Shown here piece after piece: positions 1 to 5,112 of a stretch of DNA of 5,112 nt. Source of the stretch: an uncultured Roseburia sp. (GTDB lineage Bacteria > Bacillota > Clostridia > Lachnospirales > Lachnospiraceae). The stretch lies in NCBI GenBank assembly GCA_900539115.1, contig UQAQ01000068.1, forward strand, positions 1 to 5,112, given 5' to 3'. Both the position numbers and the translations under genes were made by a program. The notes beneath the pieces are model-generated. The model saw only the letters and a program-made list of their open reading frames with translations. It did no database searches and was not told the DNA's origin. Numbering within the stretch: position 1 is the first letter of the stretch; every line of letters starts with the position of its first letter.

Positions 1-17
1 TTGCCATTTCATAGGTT

Positions 18-51
18 ATCGGAAAATCCCATTGTATAGCGATTTTCTGAT
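18..51. repeat. Imperfect inverted repeat at the broken 5' end of the binding-protein gene
   Basis: The arms are 18-28 (ATCGGAAAATC) and 41-51 (GATTTTCTGAT). They are complementary at 10 of 11 positions, with a G-T wobble at the remaining one, and are separated by a 12-nt loop. The structure sits where the start codon and N-terminal half of a signal peptide would be expected. Its role is unknown. It could be an operator, the edge of a mobile or invertible element, or chance in an AT-rich stretch. No promoter that I trust is visible in 1-60. Confidence 0.4.
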
Positions 52-54
52 TAA

Positions 55-96
55 TCCCTATTACTAATAGCTGCCTGCGGAGTAAGCGGAGATCAA
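55..96 (+). other. In-frame remnant of a lipoprotein signal peptide (lipobox) upstream of the GTG start
   Basis: Reading the binding-protein frame backwards from 97, it stays open to a TAA at 52-54 and encodes SLLLIAACGVSGDQ. LLLIAAC is a hydrophobic stretch ending in a lipobox-like I-A-A-C, with the cysteine codon at 76-78, followed by a short polar linker. This is the layout of the end of a lipoprotein signal peptide, as expected for a solute-binding protein in a Gram-positive cell. There is no ATG, GTG or TTG between the stop and the lipobox, and no positively charged n-region. Neither of the other two forward frames in 1-57 supplies one. The protein was therefore probably once a lipoprotein whose start has been lost or lies beyond a sequence break. 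Confidence 0.7.
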
Positions 97-1113
97 GTGG
101 CAGTCAACAAGCCACAGCAAAAAGACCCGGATGCGAAAAAGCGGATCGCGGTTTCCATGCCGACAAAGGATCTGCAGCGCTGGGCACAGGACGGAAGTAA
201 TATGAAAGCGCAGCTTGAAAAACAAGGATATGACGTAGATATCCAGTATGCGAACAACGATATTGCAACGCAGGTCAGCCAGATTGAAAATATGATCGCT
301 GTCAATCCGGATGTTTTGGTAGTTGCTTCTATCGATGGTTCGGCACTTGGAACTGCTTTGCAGGGAGCGAAAGGACTGGGCATCCCGGTTATCGCCTATG
401 ACCGTCTGATCATGCAGAGCGACGCCGTATCGTATTATGCAACATTTGACAATGAACTTGTCGGAGAACTTCAGGGGCAGTACATTGAAGATAAACTGGA
501 TCTGAAAAATGCAAAAGGACCATTTAATATCGAGCTTTTCACCGGTTCTTCCGACGATAACAACTGTAACTACTTCTTTGGCGGTGCGATGAAGATTCTC
601 CAGCCGTACATTGATTCCGGAAAACTGGTAGTTCGTTCCGGTTCAACGACGTTGGCAGAATGTGCGACAGCAAACTGGTCCACTGAGGAGGCCCAGAAGA
701 GAATGGAAAATATTCTGGCAGCGTACTATCAAGATGGTACAAAATTGGATGCGGTATTGTCTTCCAATGACTCGGTAGCAAATGGTATCACCAATGCACT
801 GGTCGCTTCTTACAAAGGCGACTTCCCGATCCTGACCGGTCAGGACTGCGATATCACATCTGTAAAAAATATCATTGCCGGCAAACAGTCGATGTCGATT
901 TTTAAAGATACGAGACAGCTGGCATCCAAAGTAGTAGAAATGGTAACAGCGATCATTGAAGGAAAAGAAGTTCCGGTCAATGACACAGAAAGTTATGACA
1001 ATGGAAAAGGAATCGTGCCAACATATCTTTGCCAGCCTGTCTTCGCAGACCAGGATAACTACAAAGAAGTGTTGATCGATTCCGGATATTATAAAGAATC
1101 TGATGTGAAGTAA
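97..1113 (+). CDS. chvE: ChvE-type multiple-sugar-binding protein of a CUT2 ABC importer (5' end disrupted)
   Basis: Extracellular solute-binding subunit that captures a monosaccharide and delivers it to the permease encoded downstream. The protein is a periplasmic-binding-protein fold of the ribose/xylose type (Peripla_BP_4-like). From memory it resembles Agrobacterium ChvE over nearly its whole length. Landmarks, counted from GTG 97, are SMPTKDLQRW at 20-29, QVSQIENMI at 59-67, VIAYDRL at 98-104, VSYYATFDN at 111-119, GPFNIELF at 141-148 followed by SSDDNN at 151-156, TGQDCD at 247-252, IFKDTR at 268-273 and the C-terminal GYYKE at 330-334. GTG 97 has a plausible ribosome site (GGAG at 88-91, 5 nt away) but would give a cytoplasmic protein with no signal peptide. 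The frame continues upstream to 55 and contains a lipobox, so 97 is probably not the original start. The sugar cannot be stated: ChvE relatives bind galactose, glucose, arabinose, xylose and sugar acids. Family identity is firm; the 5' end is not. Confidence 0.93.
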   Translation: MAVNKPQQKDPDAKKRIAVSMPTKDLQRWAQDGSNMKAQLEKQGYDVDIQYANNDIATQVSQIENMIAVNPDVLVVASIDGSALGTALQGAKGLGIPVIAYDRLIMQSDAVSYYATFDNELVGELQGQYIEDKLDLKNAKGPFNIELFTGSSDDNNCNYFFGGAMKILQPYIDSGKLVVRSGSTTLAECATANWSTEEAQKRMENILAAYYQDGTKLDAVLSSNDSVANGITNALVASYKGDFPILTGQDCDITSVKNIIAGKQSMSIFKDTRQLASKVVEMVTAIIEGKEVPVNDTESYDNGKGIVPTYLCQPVFADQDNYKEVLIDSGYYKESDVK

Positions 1114-1120
1114 GGAGGGG
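1113..1120 (+). promoter_or_regulatory. Strong ribosome binding site for the ATPase gene
   Basis: AGGAGGGG begins in the last base of the binding-protein stop codon and ends 6 nt before the ATG at 1127. It fixes the ATPase start and shows translation of the second gene following directly on the first. Confidence 0.85.
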
Positions 1121-1126
1121 TGACCG

Positions 1127-2665
1127 ATGGCAGAATATATCTTGGAAATGAATGGAATTACCAAAACATTTCCCGGCGTAAAAGCACTGGATAATGTCAA
1201 TTTGAAGGTGAAAAAAGGTGAGATTCACGCACTGGTCGGTGAAAACGGAGCCGGTAAATCGACATTGATGAATGTCCTCAGCGGAATCTACCCTTATGGA
1301 AGTTACGAAGGTGACATCGTTTATGATGGAGAAATTTGTAAATTTAAGGAAATTAAAGACAGTGAGAAAAAAGGTATTGTAATTATCCACCAGGAACTCG
1401 CACTGGTACCGTATATGACGATCGCAGAAAATATGTTTCTTGGCAATGAGCAGGGAAAGAAAATGGCGATTGACTGGACGAAAACCTACGGACGTGCCGA
1501 GGAGCTTATGAAAAAGGTAGGATTGAAAGAAGATCCACACACTTTGATCAAAGATATCGGAGTCGGCAAACAGCAGCTGGTAGAAATTGCCAAAGCACTG
1601 GCGAAAGATGTAAAACTTTTGATCCTTGACGAGCCGACGGCATCGCTCAATGAATCCGATTCGCAGGCACTTTTGGAACTCATGCTTGAGTTTAAAAAAC
1701 AGGGAATGACATCGATCATCATTTCCCACAAATTAAATGAAATTTCTTACGTGGCAGATAAGATTACGGTTATCCGTGACGGCTCCACGATTGAGACGAT
1801 GGATAAAGAAGTGGACGATTTCAGTGAAAACCGTATTATCCGCGGCATGGTTGGACGAGAATTGAGCAATCGTTTCCCAGCCAGAGAAAATGTCAAGATC
1901 GGCGAGATTTGCATGGAAGTCGATCATTGGACCGTTCATCATCCGATGACACCGGCAAAGAAAGTGGTTGACGACGTATCCTTTTATGTACGCCGCGGCG
2001 AAGTGGTCGGCATCTCCGGTTTGATGGGAGCAGGACGTACGGAACTTGCGATGAGTCTGTTTGGACACAGTTACGGAACCGGTATCAGCGGAACGATTAA
2101 GATGAATGGAAAGGAAGTTCATCTGAAAAATGTACGTCAGGCGATCGACCACAAACTTGCGTATGTGACCGAAGACCGAAAAGGTAACGGATTGATCTTA
2201 ACCAACCCGATCTATACCAATACATCTCTTGCGAAGATGGACAAAGTCAGTCGCTACGGCGTGATTGACAAATTAAAAGAAGTTCAGATCGCAGAAGATT
2301 ACCGGCAGAAACTTCATACGAAAGCACCGTCGGTTTACCAAAATGTGGGAAACCTGAGTGGTGGTAACCAGCAGAAAGTGCTTTTGGCAAAATGGATGCT
2401 GACAGATCCCGACGTATTGATCCTGGATGAACCGACACGAGGAATCGACGTCGGAGCCAAATACGAGATTTATTGTATCATCAATGACCTGGTGGCAGCA
2501 GGAAAATCCGTCATCATCATTTCTTCGGAATTACCGGAAGTGCTTGGCATGAGCGACCGCATCTATGTCATGAACGAAGGTAAAATGGTGGGCGAAGTAG
2601 ACGGAAAAGAAGCAACCCAGGAAATTATCATGTCATATATCATGAAATCAGGAAAAGGAGCGTGA
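1127..2665 (+). CDS. mmsA: Sugar ABC transporter ATP-binding protein, tandem-domain MmsA/GguA type
   Basis: Cytoplasmic ATPase that powers the sugar importer; 512 aa, the normal length for a CUT2 ATPase with two fused nucleotide-binding domains. Domain 1 (about 1-245) has Walker A GENGAGKST at 38-46, Q-loop Q89 in HQEL, a degenerate signature IGVGKQQ at 144-150, Walker B LLILDEP at 164-170 and switch histidine H201 (ISHK). Domain 2 (about 255-505) has a degenerate Walker A, GLMGAGRTE at 298-306, where Arg-Thr replace Lys-Ser. It also has TEDRKGNGL at 348-356, the canonical signature LSGGNQQ at 410-416, Walker B LILDEP at 431-436, and SSELPE where the switch histidine would be. This asymmetry, with a good Walker A in one half and a good signature in the other, is typical of RbsA/XylG/MmsA and is not damage. 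The gene lies 13 bp after the binding-protein gene and its stop overlaps the permease start region. By family it belongs with the ChvE-GguA-GguB (multiple monosaccharide) branch. Confidence 0.96.
   Translation: MAEYILEMNGITKTFPGVKALDNVNLKVKKGEIHALVGENGAGKSTLMNVLSGIYPYGSYEGDIVYDGEICKFKEIKDSEKKGIVIIHQELALVPYMTIAENMFLGNEQGKKMAIDWTKTYGRAEELMKKVGLKEDPHTLIKDIGVGKQQLVEIAKALAKDVKLLILDEPTASLNESDSQALLELMLEFKKQGMTSIIISHKLNEISYVADKITVIRDGSTIETMDKEVDDFSENRIIRGMVGRELSNRFPARENVKIGEICMEVDHWTVHHPMTPAKKVVDDVSFYVRRGEVVGISGLMGAGRTELAMSLFGHSYGTGISGTIKMNGKEVHLKNVRQAIDHKLAYVTEDRKGNGLILTNPIYTNTSLAKMDKVSRYGVIDKLKEVQIAEDYRQKLHTKAPSVYQNVGNLSGGNQQKVLLAKWMLTDPDVLILDEPTRGIDVGAKYEIYCIINDLVAAGKSVIIISSELPEVLGMSDRIYVMNEGKMVGEVDGKEATQEIIMSYIMKSGKGA
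2653..2660 (+). promoter_or_regulatory. Ribosome binding site that decides the permease start
   Basis: AAAAGGAG lies inside the 3' end of the ATPase gene. It is 10 nt before the ATG at 2671 but only 1 nt before the in-frame GTG at 2662, which is too close for initiation. This favours ATG 2671. The ATG at 2666 is out of frame. Confidence 0.6.
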
Positions 2666-2670
2666 ATGAA

Positions 2671-3810
2671 ATGAATCAGGTGAAAGAAGCTTTGAAAAAA
2701 AATACAATGGTGATCGCGCTGATCATCGTTGCGATATTCTTTACATTTATGACAGACGGAGCACTCCTCTTGTCATCCAACGTAACGAACTTAATCGCAC
2801 AAAATGGTTATGTCGTTATTCTTGCAGTAGGTATGTTACTTTGTATCCTTACCGGTGGTAACATCGACTTGTCCGTCGGCTCGATCGTGTGCCTGGTCGG
2901 CGCCGTAGTCGGAAAATTGATGGTAAATGGCGGCGTTAATATGTGGGTAGCCATCGGAGCCGGTCTTCTCGTAGGACTTGGAATCGGTGTATGGCAGGCA
3001 TTCTGGATCGCCTACGTCCGCATCCCTCCGTTTATCGTAACTCTTGCCGGCATGCTTTTATGGCGTGGTGTCGCTCTCCTCGTACTGGATGGCCTCACAA
3101 TCTCCCCGATGCCGGATGAATATATCGCATTGTTTAACAATTACGTACCTGGTTATGGAACCGCTCTTGCAGCCGGCATCCTGATCAGTGTAGGTTATAT
3201 CGCTTCCGTTATCTGGAAACGAATTAAAGCAAAGAAAAACGGATATCAGCATAGCAATCTTTACGGCGATATCGCAAGATGTGTCATCATTACCGCAGTG
3301 GTTATGTTTGTCTGCATCAAATTGTACAGCTACAAAGGTCTGCCGACAATCCTCATTCTTCTTGCCGTAATCGTAGCAGCTTATGCTTACTACACATCCA
3401 AAACCGTTTCCGGCCGTTACTACTACGCAGTCGGCGGTAACGAAAATGCAGCAAAACTCAGTGGTGTTAAGACAAACCGCGTATACTTCATCGCTTATGT
3501 CAACATGGCAGTGCTTTCTGCAGTCGCAGCTCTTGTCTGCATCGCCCGTTTCAATTCCGCAGCACCTACAGCCGGAACAAACTACGAAATGGATGCGATC
3601 GGTGCCTGCTTCATCGGTGGAGCTTCCGCATACGGTGGAATCGGAACCGTACCCGGAGTAGTAATCGGTGCCATCTTCATGGGTGTTCTGAACAACGGAA
3701 TGTCTATCATGGGAATCGACGCAAACTGGCAGAAAGCCGTAAAAGGACTTGTCCTTCTGGCAGCCGTAGCCTTTGACGTAATTTCCAAGAAAAAACAAAG
3801 CAGCAAATAA
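2671..3810 (+). CDS. mmsB: Sugar ABC transporter permease, MmsB/GguB type
   Basis: Integral membrane subunit of the importer, 379 aa from ATG 2671, forming the sugar channel as a presumed homodimer. It is a BPD_transp_2 family member like RbsC and XylH. About ten to eleven hydrophobic segments are visible, at roughly 13-27, 46-62, 70-86, 91-112, 120-140, 163-182, 203-218, 224-241, 272-292, 325-345 and 356-371. Family landmarks are GGNIDLSVGS at 62-71, GGNENAAKLSGV at 255-266 (the cytoplasmic loop that contacts the ATPase) and GGASAYGGIGTVPG at 316-329. It is longer than RbsC because of the extra region around 150-240, which includes a basic loop (WKRIKAKKNGYQ). This is usual for the GguB/XylH-like branch. 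A GTG at 2662 overlapping the ATPase stop would add three residues, but its ribosome-site spacing is poor. The overlap or near-overlap implies translational coupling and equal expression with the ATPase. Confidence 0.95.
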   Translation: MNQVKEALKKNTMVIALIIVAIFFTFMTDGALLLSSNVTNLIAQNGYVVILAVGMLLCILTGGNIDLSVGSIVCLVGAVVGKLMVNGGVNMWVAIGAGLLVGLGIGVWQAFWIAYVRIPPFIVTLAGMLLWRGVALLVLDGLTISPMPDEYIALFNNYVPGYGTALAAGILISVGYIASVIWKRIKAKKNGYQHSNLYGDIARCVIITAVVMFVCIKLYSYKGLPTILILLAVIVAAYAYYTSKTVSGRYYYAVGGNENAAKLSGVKTNRVYFIAYVNMAVLSAVAALVCIARFNSAAPTAGTNYEMDAIGACFIGGASAYGGIGTVPGVVIGAIFMGVLNNGMSIMGIDANWQKAVKGLVLLAAVAFDVISKKKQSSK

Positions 3811-3819
3811 AGCAAATAA
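3802..3819 (+). repeat. Tandem 9-bp duplication spanning the permease stop codon
   Basis: AGCAAATAA occurs twice in direct succession (3802-3810 and 3811-3819). Each copy encodes Ser-Lys-stop in the permease frame, so the gene has a second stop nine bases on. This is probably a replication-slippage duplication; it does not change the protein. Confidence 0.8.
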
Positions 3820-3834
3820 GAAGAGTCTGGAATT

Positions 3835-3865
3835 GCGAATGCTGCTGTGCGGCACAGCAATTCGC
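3835..3865. repeat. Imperfect hairpin downstream of the permease gene
   Basis: GCGAAT (3835-3840) pairs with ATTCGC (3860-3865), and GCTGTG (3844-3849) pairs with CACAGC (3853-3858). A 3-nt bulge (GCT), a 1-nt bulge (A) and a CGG loop complete the structure. A second pairing is possible, with GAATTGC at 3830-3836 against GCAATTC at 3857-3863. No T-run follows, so on its own it is a poor terminator. It may stabilise the 3' end of the transporter mRNA or slow polymerase before the next hairpin. Confidence 0.6.
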
Positions 3866-3894
3866 GGGAGAAAACTTCATCAACTTATATTACG

Positions 3895-3922
3895 GGGGAC
3901 CAGCCGGAAGGCTGGTCCCCTT
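3895..3922 (+). terminator. Probable terminator of the sugar-transport operon (perfect stem, weak U-tract)
   Basis: An 11-bp perfect stem (3895-3905 GGGGACCAGCC, 3910-3920 GGCTGGTCCCC) is closed by a GGAA tetraloop, which fits the stable GNRA class. Only two T residues follow before GGCG, so the usual U-tract is missing. It lies between the last transporter gene and an independent promoter, where a terminator belongs. Without a U-tract, termination may be partial or factor-assisted. It could instead be an mRNA-stabilising structure. Confidence 0.65.
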
Positions 3923-3946
3923 GGCGTGGGAGGAGATATAAATGCT

Positions 3947-3975
3947 TTGACATTTTTGTTAATCTCATATATAAT
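3947..3975 (+). promoter_or_regulatory. Consensus sigma-A promoter driving the AbiE genes
   Basis: TTGACA at 3947-3952 and TATAAT at 3970-3975 are exact matches to the -35 and -10 consensus, with the optimal 17-bp spacer. Transcription would start near 3982, giving a leader of about 45 nt before abiEi. It points directly at the antitoxin-toxin pair and separates their transcription from the sugar operon. A promoter this strong on a toxin-antitoxin pair suggests it is normally repressed. Confidence 0.88.
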
Positions 3976-4013
3976 AGAACTTGATACAAAAACTATAAAG
4001 AACTTGTACCAAG
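3976..4013. promoter_or_regulatory. Paired palindromic direct repeats, candidate AbiEi operator
   Basis: AGAACTTG occurs at 3976-3983 and at 3999-4006, a 23-bp period close to two helical turns. Each copy opens a small palindrome: CTTG-ATA-CAA(A) at 3980-3990 and CTTG-TAC-CAAG at 4003-4013. The first overlaps the predicted transcription start and the second lies in the leader. AbiEi antitoxins studied elsewhere repress their own promoter by binding repeated inverted repeats cooperatively, and this layout fits that. Binding here is inferred, not shown. Confidence 0.5.
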
Positions 4014-4018
4014 AAAGG
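4014..4018 (+). promoter_or_regulatory. Ribosome binding site deciding the abiEi start
   Basis: AAAGG lies 8 nt before the ATG at 4027. The in-frame GTG at 4018 overlaps this motif and has no ribosome site of its own at a usable distance, so the ATG is preferred. Confidence 0.6.
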
Positions 4019-4026
4019 TGATATAT

Positions 4027-4626
4027 ATGAAAGAAAATAAAAATTATGAAGAGATGTTTGAACGGTATGGAGGAATCATGCGTACATCTGAACTTACAAA
4101 GGAAGGTGTATCTTATCAAATACTTCAAATGCTGATAGACGGGGGAAAGGTAGAAAAAATTAAGTATGGTTATTATCAATGGCAGGATGAAAAAGCTTTT
4201 ACAGAAGTGGCAATTATATCATCACTTTTTCCAGAGGCTGTTATTTGTGATATGTCAGCTGCTATGTATTATGGCTATATAGACCGGGTGCCGGGAGAAT
4301 GGCATGTAGCTGTGGATAATAAAACGGCAAGGAACAAGTTTAAAATGGATTTTCCTGTTATCAAACCTCATTTTATCGAAAAAAATAGACTGAAAATCGG
4401 TGTGAGCGAAGGAAAAATAGATGGAATTCGTGTGAAAATTTTTGATAGAGAACGAGTGGTTTGTGATTGCCTGCGTCATATTAATGTAATGGATGGCGAG
4501 AGTTTTAATACGGTAATGCAAAGATATGTTGTTGATCCGAATAAGAATGCGGCAAGGCTTATGATGTATGCGGCACAGCTTGGTGTTGAGAAGAAAGCAA
4601 GGAGGATACTGGGGATATGGCTGTAA
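4027..4626 (+). CDS. abiEi: AbiEi family antitoxin / transcriptional repressor
   Basis: Antitoxin half of an AbiE-type toxin-antitoxin (abortive phage infection) pair, 199 aa from ATG 4027, close to the usual length of about 200. The N-terminal 50 residues look like the AbiEi winged helix: GGIMRTSELTKEGVSYQILQ at 15-34 is the helix-turn-helix, and GKVEKIKYGYYQW at 40-52 is the basic wing. The rest carries the family-style segment F68-PEAVICDMSAAMYYGYIDR with WHVAV at 92-96, then DRERVVCDCLRH at 140-151 and a C-terminal region rich in helix and basic residues. In characterised members the N-terminal domain binds the promoter and the C-terminal domain is needed to neutralise the toxin. The gene has its own promoter and a candidate operator, and it overlaps the toxin gene by 10 bp. 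It is more AT-rich than the transporter genes (21 of 60 G+C at 4081-4140 versus 32 of 60 at 2881-2940). The reading frame is intact. The family assignment is from remembered patterns, not a search. Confidence 0.85.
   Translation: MKENKNYEEMFERYGGIMRTSELTKEGVSYQILQMLIDGGKVEKIKYGYYQWQDEKAFTEVAIISSLFPEAVICDMSAAMYYGYIDRVPGEWHVAVDNKTARNKFKMDFPVIKPHFIEKNRLKIGVSEGKIDGIRVKIFDRERVVCDCLRHINVMDGESFNTVMQRYVVDPNKNAARLMMYAAQLGVEKKARRILGIWL
4599..4605 (+). promoter_or_regulatory. Ribosome binding site for abiEii inside abiEi
   Basis: AAGGAGG lies within the last codons of abiEi, 11 nt before the ATG at 4617. The spacing is a little long but acceptable, and it supports ATG 4617 and coupled translation of antitoxin and toxin. 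Confidence 0.65.
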
Positions 4627-5090
4627 AAGATATGGGAGCCTCTGTGCTGTCCCGATTGAAAAAGCAAGCAAAACAAACGAAAATGAATTATCAGACGTGT
4701 TTGCAGTTGTTTGTGCAGGAAGAGTTTCTGCGAAGACTTGAAGTTTCGGGATATGTGAATAACTTTGTATTAAAAGGTGGAATGTTTTTATATACAATTT
4801 CAAAATATGAAGGCCGGCCAACGATGGATATAGATTTTATGCTAAAGAGAATTTCGAATGATATAGAAGAACTAAAAGAGATAGTAGCAAAAATATGTGA
4901 AGCAGATACGCACAATGATTATATTGAAATGAAAGTTACCGGAGCGAAAAACATTACGCCGGAAAAGAAGTACCCAGGTGTGAGCATAAACATGATGGCA
5001 TATATTAAGAATGTAAGAATTCCCTTTTCTGTGGATATAGGAGCTTCCTGTATAATTAAAAATATAGAGAATCCCAAGAAAGAAGGTTGA
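4617..5090 (+). CDS. abiEii: AbiEii family nucleotidyltransferase toxin, prematurely terminated
   Basis: Toxin half of the AbiE pair. Family members are nucleotidyltransferase-fold proteins that block growth; some have been shown to modify tRNA 3' ends. The N-terminal helical region (about 1-50) precedes LKGGMFL at 52-58, where GG at 54-55 is the family's glycine pair, then GRPTMDIDF at 66-74, with the acidic pair D71 and D73. A third likely acidic residue is D140 in FSVDIG at 137-142. These match the nucleotidyltransferase core. The frame stops at TGA 5088-5090 after 157 residues, whereas relatives usually run to roughly 250-300. The C-terminal half, with the remaining conserved Lys/Arg-Asp motif and helical bundle, is therefore absent. 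The +1 frame remains open from the stop to the window edge, suggesting a frameshift. After VDIG the expected Gly-Asp is also not seen (ASC instead). The product is probably inactive unless the stop is an error or is bypassed. Confidence 0.8.
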   Translation: MAVKDMGASVLSRLKKQAKQTKMNYQTCLQLFVQEEFLRRLEVSGYVNNFVLKGGMFLYTISKYEGRPTMDIDFMLKRISNDIEELKEIVAKICEADTHNDYIEMKVTGAKNITPEKKYPGVSINMMAYIKNVRIPFSVDIGASCIIKNIENPKKEG

Positions 5091-5112
5091 GAAAAAAATA
5101 CCTCAGTGTAAA
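5085..5112 (+). other. Possible +1-frame continuation of abiEii
   Basis: Shifting by one base near 5085-5087 avoids the TGA and reads VEKKIPQCK to the window end. This resembles the basic-then-IP-x-Q segment I recall after the VDIG motif in Firmicute AbiEii proteins. The stretch is only about nine codons, so the support is weak. A seven-A run (5092-5098) lies here and is a place where indels are common. Confidence 0.4.

Noticed and set aside
1..70. Minus-strand frame open to the window start (reads LLVIGINQKIAIQWDFP...)
   Set aside because: Around twenty open codons are expected by chance, no start or ribosome site is visible, and I do not recognise the peptide.
1559..1580. Degenerate ABC signature in the first ATPase domain and degenerate Walker A in the second
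   Set aside because: This asymmetry is normal for the RbsA/XylG/MmsA family and is not a sign of decay.
643..1729. Long minus-strand open frames opposite the binding protein and ATPase genes
   Set aside because: They are antisense shadows of strongly supported + strand genes. Their products are Phe/Cys/His-rich without recognisable domains and lack ribosome sites.
3058..3855. 265-codon minus-strand frame opposite the permease gene
   Set aside because: The product is extremely rich in Cys, Asp and Ser, as expected from reading a hydrophobic membrane-protein gene backwards. It would also run from the hairpin region into the permease gene.
3942..3952. CTTTGAC after ATG resembles the prfB (RF2) +1 frameshift site
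   Set aside because: The purine-rich ribosome-like element is 9 nt from CTT, too far to stimulate shifting, and the shifted frame gives only about a dozen residues. The match is explained by the -35 box TTGACA.
3833..4021. Open frame of 62 codons on the + strand between the permease and abiEi
   Set aside because: It runs through both hairpins and the promoter, has no ribosome site, and its product shows no domain-like pattern.
5075..5099. Programmed frameshifting to make full-length AbiEii
   Set aside because: GGT TGA is a poor +1 slip site because the glycine tRNA would have to re-pair with GTT. The A-run lies after the stop, so a mutation or base error is more likely than recoding.
1..5112. 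Terminal repeats, CRISPR arrays, tRNA or rRNA genes
   Set aside because: The two window ends show no shared or inverted sequence. No regularly spaced repeats or RNA-gene cloverleaf were seen.

Overview
The window looks like part of a chromosome of a mid-GC Firmicute, most likely a gut or rumen Clostridium-relative (Lachnospiraceae-like). This rests on strong AGGAGG-type ribosome sites, the protein style and the composition. The genus cannot be read from the sequence.

Positions 1-3810 hold a three-gene operon for one carbohydrate ABC importer of the CUT2 class: a ChvE-type sugar-binding protein (97-1113), a double-domain ATPase of the MmsA/GguA type (1127-2665) and a membrane permease of the MmsB/GguB type (2671-3810). 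The genes are 13 bp apart or overlapping, all on the + strand, in the order binding protein, ATPase, permease. Together they would capture a monosaccharide outside the membrane and drive it inward with ATP. The 5' end of the first gene is abnormal. A lipoprotein cleavage motif is present in frame, but the start codon and positively charged head of the signal peptide are missing, and an imperfect inverted repeat occupies that place.

Positions 3811-4026 are intergenic. They hold a 9-bp tandem duplication at the permease stop, an imperfect hairpin, a perfect 11-bp GC-rich hairpin (probable terminator with almost no U-tract), a match to the consensus sigma-A promoter (TTGACA, 17 bp, TATAAT), and two short palindromic direct repeats overlapping the transcription start.

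Positions 4027-5112 hold a more AT-rich two-gene module of the AbiE toxin-antitoxin/abortive-infection type: the AbiEi winged-helix antitoxin (4027-4626), overlapping by 10 bp the AbiEii nucleotidyltransferase toxin (4617-5090). The toxin frame stops after 157 residues, about half the usual length, and a +1 frame stays open to the window edge, so the toxin appears frameshifted. Base composition and the independent promoter suggest the module was acquired separately from the sugar operon.

Both anomalies (missing signal-peptide start, early toxin stop) lie within about 60 bp of a window end, so contig-end assembly error is a serious alternative to biology. I found no clearly undescribed system. 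The best leads are the broken toxin beside an intact antitoxin, the candidate autoregulatory operator, and the disrupted start of the binding-protein gene.
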